From NCBI RefSeq assembly GCF_034355335.1, contig NZ_CP136422.1:2383501-2447500 (forward strand): DNA of 64,000 bases, in the 5' to 3' direction. Positions 49,534 through 57,661 of this stretch are shown one piece after another (the stretch's first letter is position 1; each line of letters opens with the position of its first letter). Origin of the DNA: Blautia coccoides (GTDB lineage Bacteria > Bacillota > Clostridia > Lachnospirales > Lachnospiraceae). The translations under genes were made by a program, and so were the position numbers. Under the pieces are notes generated by a model. The model did no database searches. It was given only the letters and a program-made list of their open reading frames with translations, and was not told the origin of the DNA.

Positions 49534-50676
49534 ATGGGTAAATCACTAAACGGGAAAGAATTAGGAACTGGTATCTCCCAACGAAAGGACGGACTGTATC
49601 AGGCTAGATTTATGAATCGTTTTGGAAAGAGACAGACAATCTATGCAAAGACTTTGAATGAGGTTAGGCAGAAACTCCGAAACGAACAGTATAATGATGA
49701 AAAAGCTATCAATGTTGTAGACACAAATATAACATTAGATGAATGGTTTGATATTTGGCTGGATACTTGTAAGAAAAATTGCAGAAGTTCAACAAAAGGT
49801 TCATACATTACCCACTACAAGCGGATTCAAGAAGCACTTGGGTGGAGAAAACTAACATCATTGAACCTTATTATCATGCAAGAAGCAATCAACAAACTGG
49901 ACACAGATAATGCAAGAAAAAATTCAAAAAAGATATTAGTGGATATGTTGAATAAAGCAGTTGATACGGATTTGCTTATTAAGAATGTTGCTAAACAGCT
50001 TAATACTGTGATTTCCAAAGAGGAAAAACAGGAAAGACGGGTATTAACAGTTCGTGAAACAGATATATTCTTAGAAAAAGCAAAAGGAACTTTTTATTAT
50101 AATCTTTTTGTGTTAGCATTAGAAACAGGATTGCGTGTGGGAGAATTATGTGCTTTACAATGGGAAGATGTAAATTTTAGGAAGAAAATTCTTCATGTAA
50201 GGCATACTTTATGTTATTTCAGTAAAGACGGTAAGTATGTTTTTGAAATGCATGATACAAAAACCAACAATGGCAGAAGAAATATTCCTTTAACTGCAAA
50301 AGCAATGAATGTGTTAAAATGTCAGAGACAACAAAAGCAGGAAATTGTTTTAAAAGGAAAAACTGCATTAAAGGAGTATGAAACCCTTGTTTTTGTTACA
50401 AAAAATAATCAGCCTACACAACAATTTTTAATTAAACAATGTCTAGATTTAATTATTCAAAAAATTAACAAGACAGGAACAGAATTTCAGCCTTTTACGC
50501 CACATACATTCCGACATACTTTTGCTACAAGAGCAATCGAAAGTGGGATGAACCCAAAGACACTGCAAAGAATTTTAGGACATGGTACATTACAGATGAC
50601 AATGGACTTGTATTGCCATGTGACAGAAGATACTATGTTTGAGGAAATGCAAAAATTTGAAAAAAGGTGTAGTTGA
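49534..50676 (+). CDS. int: Tyrosine recombinase / integrase
   Basis: A 380-residue integrase of the Tn916/lambda type. An N-terminal arm-binding domain (KDGLYQARFMNRFGKRQTIYAKTLNEVRQKL), a core-binding SAM-like domain (~70-160), and a catalytic domain with Arg in ETGLRVGELCALQWEDV, Lys in TKTNNGRRNI, HTFRHTFATR, LGH and the Tyr in MDLYCHV. All catalytic residues are visible. Start at 49534 after AAAGGAGG; the frame from 49429 lacks a ribosome site. It lies next to attR and catalyses insertion at pyrE. Confidence 0.93.
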   Translation: MGKSLNGKELGTGISQRKDGLYQARFMNRFGKRQTIYAKTLNEVRQKLRNEQYNDEKAINVVDTNITLDEWFDIWLDTCKKNCRSSTKGSYITHYKRIQEALGWRKLTSLNLIIMQEAINKLDTDNARKNSKKILVDMLNKAVDTDLLIKNVAKQLNTVISKEEKQERRVLTVRETDIFLEKAKGTFYYNLFVLALETGLRVGELCALQWEDVNFRKKILHVRHTLCYFSKDGKYVFEMHDTKTNNGRRNIPLTAKAMNVLKCQRQQKQEIVLKGKTALKEYETLVFVTKNNQPTQQFLIKQCLDLIIQKINKTGTEFQPFTPHTFRHTFATRAIESGMNPKTLQRILGHGTLQMTMDLYCHVTEDTMFEEMQKFEKRCS

Positions 50677-50704
50677 GTTTGAAATGGTGTAAAATTGGTG
50701 TAGT
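50664..50704 (+). repeat. Right arm-type integrase sites (three direct repeats)
   Basis: AAGGTGTAGT (50664-50673), ATGGTGTAAA (50684-50693) and TTGGTGTAGT (50695-50704), same orientation as the left set. The first overlaps the end of int. Confidence 0.7.
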
Positions 50705-50726
50705 AGGGTATAAGGATAAAAAATAA

Positions 50727-50763
50727 GGGCTTGAAAAAGCCCGTAAATACGGAGGTTTAAGGA
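50727..50763 (+). promoter_or_regulatory. Element-supplied leader of pyrE
   Basis: A short hairpin GGGCTT-GAAA-AAGCCC (50727-50742) without a T-run, then GGAGG (50751-50755) and AAGGA (50759-50763) before the pyrE ATG at 50767. This replaces the native ribosome site left behind at attL. pyrE transcription should come from int read-through or a weak promoter near 50695-50722 (TTGGTG, 16 bp, TAAAAA). Confidence 0.55.
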
Positions 50764-50766
50764 TAT

Positions 50767-50801
50767 ATGGAAGCGTACAAACAGGAATTTATTGAATTTA
50801 T
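50767..50801 (+). repeat. attR (35-bp repeat, right end of IME)
   Basis: The first 35 bases of the intact pyrE frame, equal to attL except C at position 12. Confidence 0.9.
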
Positions 50802-51444
50802 GGTGGACTGCCAGGTGCTGAAATTCGGAGACTTCGTCACAAAAAGTGGACGAAATACCCCATTTTTCGTAAACACCGGATTTTATAGAACAGGAGCACA
50901 GCTTTGCAAGCTGGGGGAATACTATGCCAGAGCCATTGCAGACAAGTTCGGATTTGATTTTGATGTACTATTCGGTCCGGCTTACAAAGGAATACCGTTG
51001 ACTGTAGCGGCAACCATGGCGATCAGTGAGTTTTACGGGAAAGATATCCGTTACTGCTCCAACAGGAAAGAAGTAAAGGATCACGGAGATAAGGGAATCC
51101 TTCTGGGAAGTCCTATTGAGGACGGCGACAAGGTAGTCATCATTGAGGACGTGACAACAGCAGGTACCTCTATTGCTGAGACACTCCCCATTATCAAGGC
51201 GCAGGGCAGTGTAAGCCCTATCGGTCTTGTGGTTTCTGTAGACCGCATGGAGCGGGGACAGGGCAGTAAGAGCGCGCTCAAAGAAATAGAAGAAAAGTAC
51301 GGCCTGGCCACAACTGCCATTGTAACCATGGAGGAAGTGGTAGAGCATCTGTACAACAGAGAATACAAAGGAAAAGTTATCATTGATGATAAGATGAAAG
51401 CAGCCATTGATGCATATTATGAGAAATATGGCGCAGAAGAATAA
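50767..51444 (+). CDS. pyrE: Orotate phosphoribosyltransferase
   Basis: A 225-residue PRT-family enzyme making OMP from orotate and PRPP. The PRPP-binding motif is VVIIEDVTTAGTS; FGPAYKGIPL and CSNRKEVKDHGD are the orotate and flexible loops. The first ~12 codons lie inside attR, so this end comes partly from the mobile element and matches the displaced stub in amino acids. It is detached from pyrC-F-K-D by 7.26 kb yet intact, so pyrimidine synthesis should still work if expression is kept. Confidence 0.96.
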   Translation: MEAYKQEFIEFMVDCQVLKFGDFVTKSGRNTPFFVNTGFYRTGAQLCKLGEYYARAIADKFGFDFDVLFGPAYKGIPLTVAATMAISEFYGKDIRYCSNRKEVKDHGDKGILLGSPIEDGDKVVIIEDVTTAGTSIAETLPIIKAQGSVSPIGLVVSVDRMERGQGSKSALKEIEEKYGLATTAIVTMEEVVEHLYNREYKGKVIIDDKMKAAIDAYYEKYGAEE

Positions 51445-51487
51445 AGACAATCATCTGAATTTGTCGGGACGGAAGGAAGTGTGCTAG

Positions 51488-51640
51488 GTGAACGAGAAGA
51501 TTTATAAGACTATGTCATGTGCCGGGGTCACTGCTTTGGTACTGGGAATCATCGTAATGGTGACAAGTATTGTCAGCGGCGTTATGCTTATTATCAACGG
51601 AACCAGACTTTTAAAAAAGAGAAGCGAAATCACATTCTAG
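51488..51640 (+). CDS. Small single-pass membrane protein
   Basis: A 50-residue protein that begins with GTG: VNEKIYKTMSCAGVTALVLG, then IIVMVTSIVSGVMLII, then NGTRLLKKRSEITF. One long hydrophobic helix with basic residues on the C-terminal side. GGAAGGAAG lies 6 bp before the GTG. A hairpin follows. No family recognised. Confidence 0.6.
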   Translation: MNEKIYKTMSCAGVTALVLGIIVMVTSIVSGVMLIINGTRLLKKRSEITF

Positions 51641-51663
51641 CCGGACAGAATAACACAAAATTA

Positions 51664-51696
51664 AGGAAGAGGGCGTTTTATGCAGCCCTCTTCTTC
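51664..51696 (+). terminator. Terminator after the small membrane protein
   Basis: GAAGAGGGC (51666-51674) pairs with GCCCTCTTC (51685-51693); the following tract is only moderately T-rich. Confidence 0.6.
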
Positions 51697-51733
51697 ATAC
51701 ATAGGAGAGACTATGCAATAGGAGTTTAGAACA

Positions 51734-52222
51734 TTGAAAAATAAAACAAAAAGGAAAATTAAAGCGGCGGGAACAGTATTGTTTCTGGTTTATATACTTG
51801 CGCTTGTCTATTTCCTGTTTTTTGCGGAGCGGTTCAGCGGCGTGGAATTTGCCCAGAGAGAGTATCATTATAACCTGACTCCCCTGCAGGAGATCAAAAG
51901 ATTTTGGATGTACAGAGAACAGCTTGGAGTATTGGCAGTGGTATCTAATCTGTTCGGAAATGTAATAGGTTTTGTTCCTTTTGGCCTGATCCTTCCCATC
52001 ATTTGCAGAAATGCAAGGGGATTCTTTTTTATTACTTTTTCCGGTTTTGCACTGAGCCTTTGCGTGGAAACCATACAGCTTGTCACTAAGCTGGGATGCT
52101 TTGATGTGGATGATATGATTTTGAATACAACTGGTGCGGCAATAGGATATCTTTTATTTGCCGTCAGCCATTATATATATAGAAAATACAGGAGGAAACA
52201 GCATGGCAAAAAAACGCTATAA
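51734..52222 (+). CDS. VanZ-family membrane protein
   Basis: A 162-residue protein with four to five membrane helices and the VanZ core YHYNLTPLQEIKRFW ... NLFGNVIGFVPFGLILPII ... FALSLCVETIQLVTKLGCFDVDDMILNTTGAAIGYLLF. VanZ-like proteins are linked to teicoplanin resistance in enterococci, but most chromosomal members have no proven role. The start is TTG at 51734 with AGGAG 9 bp upstream. It overlaps the next gene by 20 bp. Confidence 0.85.
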   Translation: MKNKTKRKIKAAGTVLFLVYILALVYFLFFAERFSGVEFAQREYHYNLTPLQEIKRFWMYREQLGVLAVVSNLFGNVIGFVPFGLILPIICRNARGFFFITFSGFALSLCVETIQLVTKLGCFDVDDMILNTTGAAIGYLLFAVSHYIYRKYRRKQHGKKTL

Positions 52223-52523
52223 ATATTCATTTACAAAAAAAAGACATACCAGGGGAGGCGTAGAGTCTTCTATTCTTGCACTGGTATCCTGCCTGCTGTT
52301 TTTAGGAGCAGCAATCTGTGCCCTGGCATTGAACGGACAGGGCGGCATGTACCTGGGAGCTTTGGGGATTTTGGCTCTTGGTCTGTCGGTCTATGGGTTT
52401 ATACTGGGACTGAAAAGTTTTTCCGAACAGAATCGCGAATTTCTTTACAGCAAGGTTGGCTCAGTGGCCAATGGCGTGCTGATGGTCATATGGATCGCAC
52501 TGTTTCTGGTAGGCATCTCATAA
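52203..52523 (+). CDS. Small membrane protein (DUF6142-like)
   Basis: A 106-residue protein: basic N-terminus (MAKKRYKYSFTKKRHTRGG) and three hydrophobic helices (ILALVSCLLFLGAAICALAL; YLGALGILALGLSVYGFILG; VANGVLMVIWIALFLVGI). Start at 52203 after AGGAGG; it overlaps vanZ. I believe the family is DUF6142, moderately sure. Confidence 0.65.
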   Translation: MAKKRYKYSFTKKRHTRGGVESSILALVSCLLFLGAAICALALNGQGGMYLGALGILALGLSVYGFILGLKSFSEQNREFLYSKVGSVANGVLMVIWIALFLVGIS

Positions 52524-52533
52524 GGAGGATAAA

Positions 52534-53124
52534 ATGGACGAGAGACTGAAAAAACAAATGGAATTTATGCTGGAAGTGGATAAGAGTAAATTTGTCCGCC
52601 GCCAGACATATCTGTCAGACGGGATCCGCAGGGAAAACGATGCGGAACATTCCTGGCATCTGGCGCTGATGGCTGCCCTTTTGTCAGAGCATGCCAATGA
52701 AACCATAGACACGGCCAAGACCATGCTTATGGTACTGATACATGATATAGTAGAAATTGACGCTGGGGATACCTACGCCTACGATGAGGCCGGACATATG
52801 GATAAGCGGGAGCGGGAGGTAAAGGCAGCAAAACGCATATTCGGACTTCTTCCGGAGGACCAGGCTGAAAAAATGCTGGATCTGTGGGAAGAGTTTGAAA
52901 CATTCGAGACACCGGAGGCTAAGTTCGCCCATTCCCTTGACTGTGTTCAGCCGCTGATGCTCAATGACGCCACAGACGGCAAGTCCTGGCGGGAGCATGA
53001 GATCAAGAAATCACAGGTTATGAAAAGAAATGCAAAAACAGCGCAGGGTTCAGAGACGCTGATGGACTATGTGGACGGTATTCTTGAAAAAAATGTGAAA
53101 AAAGGGAATCTTAGAGATGAGTAA
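52534..53124 (+). CDS. HD-domain phosphohydrolase
   Basis: A 196-residue HD protein of the YfbR/HDDC2 group, which dephosphorylate deoxynucleoside monophosphates. Metal ligands: His in AEHSWHLALMA, the HD pair in VLIHDIVEIDAGD, and the distal Asp in FAHSLDCVQPL. It overlaps the M29 aminopeptidase gene by 8 bp, so both are translated together. AAGGAGG precedes the ATG. Confidence 0.88.
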   Translation: MDERLKKQMEFMLEVDKSKFVRRQTYLSDGIRRENDAEHSWHLALMAALLSEHANETIDTAKTMLMVLIHDIVEIDAGDTYAYDEAGHMDKREREVKAAKRIFGLLPEDQAEKMLDLWEEFETFETPEAKFAHSLDCVQPLMLNDATDGKSWREHEIKKSQVMKRNAKTAQGSETLMDYVDGILEKNVKKGNLRDE

Positions 53125-55171
53125 AGATACATTTTTAGAAGAGCGTTTTGAACTGGTAAAAGAGAGAATCCGGGACATGCAGCAGGAAATGGATGTACCG
53201 GAAAGGTTTATGGGCTTTTTTAAGGAGATGACTCCATTTCTGAATTATGTGCTCAACTTCCATGAGAAGATCCAAGAGGGATGGCTGGATCAGGCGTCTC
53301 TTGCGGAACTTCAAAAGAACAACCAGGCTTTATATGAAGGGATACTGCCGGGGGCCTATGAGACATCCTATGCGAATCCTGCATATGCAGTGCGTATGCT
53401 GCGGGAAGATTACGGGAGACTGCTTTCCTTCTTGGCCGCAGAGGTACGGGGCATCGTGGCGTACGCCTATGAGGACCGCCTTTTTGATATGACCGTGATC
53501 ATGGAACTGTACGTCCAGATTTATAATCTTCTGGAGGAGCCTGTTGTACCGGCGGAGGAGATAAAGGACACTCTCTACTGGTATGTGAGTGATTACAGTG
53601 AGGAGATGGCAGGGAGAAGGATCAGGGAAGCTGTGGACCCTTCTCTTGATTTTGCTGTGCGCATTATCTGTGACAATGACCTGACAGATCTGAGATATCT
53701 GTACAAGTACGGGGAATACGTGACAGAGAATGAACTTGCCATGGCGGAATACCTGAACAGCTTCTCTGAAAATGAACTGCAGGATATGGCCCGTACATTT
53801 ACTGAGGGGTACCGGATAGGGTTCATTAACGGCAGAAAAGATATTACCAAAAAGAACAGTGTGAATATTCGCTATCAACTGGGGTTTGAGCCAATTGTGA
53901 AAAGAGCTGTCCTCCAGTTTGAAAAAATGGGATTAAAGCCTGTCATCTATCGGAGTGCCGTCCATGCAGTAAATAAAAAGCAGCATCACAGGATCGGATA
54001 TTATGGGGCAGTCCCCAATAAGCAGTTTGATTATGACCATAAGGACGATGCAGCGCTTTTTCTGGATCAGGAATTTGTGCAGCGGAAGCTTCGGGTCATG
54101 CAGGTGGCTTATGAGCAGGTAAAGGAACTTGCCGGCACGCATGGAGGTCCGGCCGTTATTGAGACATTTGGTGAGAAGCCGTTTACACCGGAGAATAAAA
54201 AAGAAGCTTTTTCTCTGACACCCCATCAGCAAAAGCTGCAGGTGACTTATGACAATGAGGCCGGACAGATCGTGAACCGCTACATCAAAGGTGAGGAGCG
54301 CAGTTTTACCATTATTGCCTATCCGGTATGTGAGATAGGGGAGAAGTTTAAAGAGATATTTAGGGAGACAGTGCGTCTGAACACTTTAGATTACCGCCTT
54401 TATCAGAATATTCAGCAAAAGCTTATCAATGCCCTGGATGAAGGCTGTGAAGTTAAGATAAAAGGCAGGGGTGTCAACCACACAGATATGACAGTGTGTC
54501 TGCATGAGCTAAAATGTCCCGAAAAACAGACGAACTTTGAAAACTGTGTGGCGGATGTCAATATTCCTGTAGGTGAAGTTTTTACAAGTCCGGTACTGTG
54601 CGGAACAAACGGTGTGCTCCACGTATCCGGTGTGTATCTTGACGGATTATATTACAAAGATTTGAAATTGACATTTACAGATGGAAGGGTGTCAGATTAC
54701 ACCTGCGGGAATTTTCCTGATGAGGAGGAAAACAGGAGCTATATCAAGGAAAATATTCTCTTCCACCACGACATGCTTCCGCTGGGGGAATTTGCCATAG
54801 GCACCAACACAACAGCGTATGTGATGGCAAAGAAATATCAGATCGAGGATATCCTGCCCGTTCTCATTGCGGAGAAGATGGGACCGCATTTTGCAGTGGG
54901 TGATACCTGCTACAGTTGGTCTGAGGATACCGCGGTATATAATCCGGACGGGAAAGAGATCATTGCCAGGGACAATGAAGTATCTATACTGAGAAGGATC
55001 GATGCGGGCAAAGCCTATTTTGGATGTCATACGGACATTACCATCCCTTATGAGGAGCTGGGGGAGATCACAGTTGTGAAAAAGGATGGCAGTCTGATAC
55101 CAATCATAGAAGACAGCAGATTTGTCCTGCCGGGGACTGAGGAACTGAACCGGGTATTGGGAGAATTATAA
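53117..55171 (+). CDS. M29-family aminopeptidase with long N-terminal extension
   Basis: A 684-residue protein. The C-terminal ~400 residues are a thermophilic metallopeptidase (M29/AmpS-PepS): VNIPVGEVFTSP (first Glu ligand), PLGEFAIGTNT (second Glu), EKMGPHFAVGDTCYSW (His), and GCHTDITIPYEEL (His-x-Asp). These match the family's dinuclear metal ligands. The first ~280 residues are an acidic helical region with no match I know. M29 members cut N-terminal residues; the extension may control access. AGAGATG overlaps the HD gene end. Confidence 0.78.
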   Translation: MSKDTFLEERFELVKERIRDMQQEMDVPERFMGFFKEMTPFLNYVLNFHEKIQEGWLDQASLAELQKNNQALYEGILPGAYETSYANPAYAVRMLREDYGRLLSFLAAEVRGIVAYAYEDRLFDMTVIMELYVQIYNLLEEPVVPAEEIKDTLYWYVSDYSEEMAGRRIREAVDPSLDFAVRIICDNDLTDLRYLYKYGEYVTENELAMAEYLNSFSENELQDMARTFTEGYRIGFINGRKDITKKNSVNIRYQLGFEPIVKRAVLQFEKMGLKPVIYRSAVHAVNKKQHHRIGYYGAVPNKQFDYDHKDDAALFLDQEFVQRKLRVMQVAYEQVKELAGTHGGPAVIETFGEKPFTPENKKEAFSLTPHQQKLQVTYDNEAGQIVNRYIKGEERSFTIIAYPVCEIGEKFKEIFRETVRLNTLDYRLYQNIQQKLINALDEGCEVKIKGRGVNHTDMTVCLHELKCPEKQTNFENCVADVNIPVGEVFTSPVLCGTNGVLHVSGVYLDGLYYKDLKLTFTDGRVSDYTCGNFPDEEENRSYIKENILFHHDMLPLGEFAIGTNTTAYVMAKKYQIEDILPVLIAEKMGPHFAVGDTCYSWSEDTAVYNPDGKEIIARDNEVSILRRIDAGKAYFGCHTDITIPYEELGEITVVKKDGSLIPIIEDSRFVLPGTEELNRVLGEL

Positions 55172-55178
55172 AACGTAT

Positions 55179-55218
55179 ACTGCCGGGCCGTTGCGGACCC
55201 GGCCTTCCTTTTTATGCG
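55179..55218 (+). terminator. Terminator after the aminopeptidase gene
   Basis: GCCGGGCCG-TTG-CGGACCCGGC followed by a T-rich tract (CTTCCTTTTT). Confidence 0.75.
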
Positions 55219-55268
55219 GATATCTGCCATTTTCCGCTATAACCTGCCATTAAAAATGAGATATGAGG

Positions 55269-55303
55269 TTGACAATATTTAGAACTCTATGTAAAATTGT
55301 TCT
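55269..55303 (+). promoter_or_regulatory. pur operon promoter with candidate operator
   Basis: TTGACA (55269-55274) and TAAAAT (55292-55297), 17-bp spacing. AGAAC (55281-55285)/GTTCT (55299-55303) is an inverted repeat around the -10 box. It has some resemblance to half of a PurR box, but that is a guess. I do not see a purine riboswitch in the leader. Confidence 0.65.
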
Positions 55304-55382
55304 GTAAAGATGAATGCTAACGTTATGATTCACAGTTTCGTGAGCCTTAACAACAAAATTCAAATATAAAGGAGATAAAGTC

Positions 55383-55883
55383 ATGGCAAAAGTTGGAATT
55401 GTTATGGGAAGTGACTCTGATATGCCTGTTATGAAAAAGGCAGCAGACATGCTGGAGAAATTTGGAATCGAATATGAGATGAAGATCATCTCAGCCCACA
55501 GAGAACCGGACGTATTCTTTGAGTACGCAAAGACGGCAGAGGAGAAAGATTTCAAAGTTATCATCGCAGGCGCAGGAATGGCAGCTCACCTTCCCGGTAT
55601 GTGTGCGGCGATTTTCCCAATGCCGGTTATCGGTATTCCCATGCACACCACGTCTTTAGGAGGAAGAGATTCCCTGTATTCCATCGTTCAGATGCCGTCC
55701 GGAATTCCGGTTGCAACAGTTGCGATCAACGGAGGAGCCAATGCGGGTATTCTGGCAGCCAAGATTTTAGCAACTTCCGACCAGGAACTGCTGCAGAAGC
55801 TGAAAGACTACAAAGAAGAGCTGAAAAACCAGGTCGTTGCAAAAGACGCAAGACTGCAGGAAGTTGGATATAAAGAATATTAA
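55383..55883 (+). CDS. purE: N5-carboxyaminoimidazole ribonucleotide mutase
   Basis: A 166-residue class I Pur[34 protein letters not shown] (catalytic His) and [13 protein letters not shown], then [15 protein letters not shown]. It converts N5-CAIR to CAIR in purine synthesis. PurK is not adjacent. GGAGAT lies before the ATG. First gene of purE-purM-purN-purD. Confidence 0.96.
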   Translation: MAKVGIVMGSDSDMPVMKKAADMLEKFGIEYEMKIISAHREPDVFFEYAKTAEEKDFKVIIAGAGMAAHLPGMCAAIFPMPVIGIPMHTTSLGGRDSLYSIVQMPSGIPVATVAINGGANAGILAAKILATSDQELLQKLKDYKEELKNQVVAKDARLQEVGYKEY

Positions 55884-55912
55884 TACAGAAAACAAACCTT
55901 TGGAGGATGAAA

Positions 55913-56938
55913 ATGGATTACAAGAATGCCGGTGTAGATATTGAAGCAGGCTACAAATCAGTAGAATTGATGAAGGAACACATTAAAAAGACCATGAGAC
56001 CGGAAGTTCTCACCAATATCGGTGGATTTTCCGGTGCGTTTTCCATGGATGCATTCAAAAATATGGAGAAGCCAACTCTGGTATCAGGGACAGACGGCGT
56101 TGGAACCAAGCTGAAACTGGCTTTCATCATGGACAAGCATGACACAGTGGGAATTGACTGTGTGGCAATGTGTGTGAACGATATTGCGTGCGCAGGCGGG
56201 GAACCTCTGTTTTTCCTGGACTATATTGCCTGTGGCAAGAACTACCCGGAAAAGATCGCTGAGATCGTCAAAGGCGTGGCAGCAGGCTGTGAGCAGTCAA
56301 ATGCAGCCCTCATCGGCGGTGAGACAGCAGAGATGCCCGGTTTTTATCCGGAAGATGAATATGACCTGGCGGGATTCGCTGTTGGTGTCGTGGACGAAAA
56401 AGATCTGATCACAGGAAAAGATTTAAAAGACGGCGATGTGCTTGTAGGCATGGCTTCCTCCGGTGTGCACAGCAATGGTTTTTCTCTGGTCAGAAAAGTG
56501 TTTGACATGACAAAAGAGTCTCTGGAGACTTACTATGACGAACTGGGCAAAACCCTGGGAGAGGCGTTGATCGCCCCCACAAAAATATATGTAAAGGCTC
56601 TCAGAAGCGTAAAAGAAGCCGGTGTCCGCGTCAAGGGCTGCAGCCATATTACAGGCGGCGGATTCTATGAGAATGTGCCTAGAATGCTGGGAGACGGCGT
56701 ATGCGCAGTGATTGAAAAGGATAGTTATCCGATTCCCCCGATCTTCACCCTGATGGCTAAAAAAGGTGAGATTGATGAGAAGATGATGTACAATACCTAT
56801 AACATGGGTATCGGTATGGTGATGGCTGTGGATGCGGCAGATGTGGAGAAGACCATGGAAGCCGTAAAGGCAGCAGGTGAGACACCGTATGTCATCGGCC
56901 GCATTGAAGCTGGCGAAAAAGACGTTAAATTAGTGTAG
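55913..56938 (+). CDS. purM: Phosphoribosylformylglycinamidine cyclo-ligase (AIR synthetase)
   Basis: A 341-residue Pur[61 protein letters not shown] and [11 protein letters not shown] are family signatures. I use the ATG at 55913, with GGAGG 6 bp upstream; the ATG at 55907 abuts that site. Confidence 0.96.
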   Translation: MDYKNAGVDIEAGYKSVELMKEHIKKTMRPEVLTNIGGFSGAFSMDAFKNMEKPTLVSGTDGVGTKLKLAFIMDKHDTVGIDCVAMCVNDIACAGGEPLFFLDYIACGKNYPEKIAEIVKGVAAGCEQSNAALIGGETAEMPGFYPEDEYDLAGFAVGVVDEKDLITGKDLKDGDVLVGMASSGVHSNGFSLVRKVFDMTKESLETYYDELGKTLGEALIAPTKIYVKALRSVKEAGVRVKGCSHITGGGFYENVPRMLGDGVCAVIEKDSYPIPPIFTLMAKKGEIDEKMMYNTYNMGIGMVMAVDAADVEKTMEAVKAAGETPYVIGRIEAGEKDVKLV

Positions 56939-57014
56939 TTTATAAGTTCCCGCAGATTCCTCCCATACAGGCAGTCTGCGGGCTTTCATCTCGTAGAGAA
57001 AGGCTGGTAAGACG

Positions 57015-57641
57015 ATGCTGAGACTGGCAGTTCTGGTATCCGGCGGCGGCACAAACCTGCAGGCCATAATGGATGCCATTGACAATAAAACGATCACCAA
57101 TGCGGAGATTACCGTGGTTATCAGCAATAATCCCGGTGCGTATGCGCTGGAGCGCGCTAAAAACCATGGAATCGAGGCCTGCTGTGTATCCCCGAAAAGC
57201 TATGAGAACAGAGAAGCTTTTAATCAGGCCCTTCTTGAAACCCTGCAGTCCTACAAGCCGGACCTCATCGTGCTGGCAGGCTGTCTTGTGGTGATCCCGG
57301 AGATCATGGTAAAAGCTTTTCCAAATAAGATCATCAACATTCATCCGGCACTGATCCCTGCTTTCTGCGGGACCGGGTATTACGGGCTTAAGGTCCATGA
57401 GGCTGTTCTGAAAAGAGGAGCAAAAGTGACCGGAGCTACCGTGCATTTTGTAGATGAGGGTACAGATACAGGACCCATCATCCTGCAGAAAGCGGTGAAT
57501 GTAGAAGAGGGCGATACCCCGGAGATCCTGCAGCGAAGAGTCATGGAGGAAGCGGAGTGGGTCATCATGCCAAAAGCGATCGATCTGATCGCGAATGACA
57601 GGATAACAGTGGAAAACGGTATTGTGAAAACAAAAGAGTGA
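57015..57641 (+). CDS. purN: Phosphoribosylglycinamide formyltransferase
   Basis: A 208-residue PurN using 10-formyl-THF. VLVSGGGTNLQAIMDAI binds GAR phosphate, NIHPALIPAFCG holds the catalytic Asn and His, and FVDEGTDTGPIILQ the Asp. It overlaps the purD ribosome site closely. Start ATG at 57015, 76 bp after purM. Confidence 0.96.
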   Translation: MLRLAVLVSGGGTNLQAIMDAIDNKTITNAEITVVISNNPGAYALERAKNHGIEACCVSPKSYENREAFNQALLETLQSYKPDLIVLAGCLVVIPEIMVKAFPNKIINIHPALIPAFCGTGYYGLKVHEAVLKRGAKVTGATVHFVDEGTDTGPIILQKAVNVEEGDTPEILQRRVMEEAEWVIMPKAIDLIANDRITVENGIVKTKE

Positions 57642-57661
57642 ACGGAAGGAAAAGGGGCAAT

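Larger units (their letters stand above)
43507..50801 (+). mobile_element. 7.26-kb integrative mobilizable element in the 5' end of pyrE
   Basis: A 35-bp sequence starting at the pyrE ATG occurs at 43507-43541 and again at 50767-50801 with one mismatch (position 12, T/C). Between them lie two small XRE genes, a small unknown gene, an XRE regulator, a DUF961-like gene, a Rep_trans relaxase with an oriT-like hairpin, an IS110 insertion, xis and a tyrosine integrase next to the right end. There is no secretion system or coupling protein, so it is mobilizable, not self-transmissible. The content is visibly more AT-rich than flanking genes. Confidence 0.92.

Noticed and set aside
43507..50801. Prophage or full conjugative transposon
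   Set aside because: No capsid, tail, portal or lysis genes, and no T4SS (VirB4-like) or FtsK-like coupling protein in the block; only relaxase, xis and int fit a mobilizable element.
55281..55303. Purine riboswitch ahead of purE
   Set aside because: The conserved three-way-junction loops are not found; only a short inverted repeat at the promoter.
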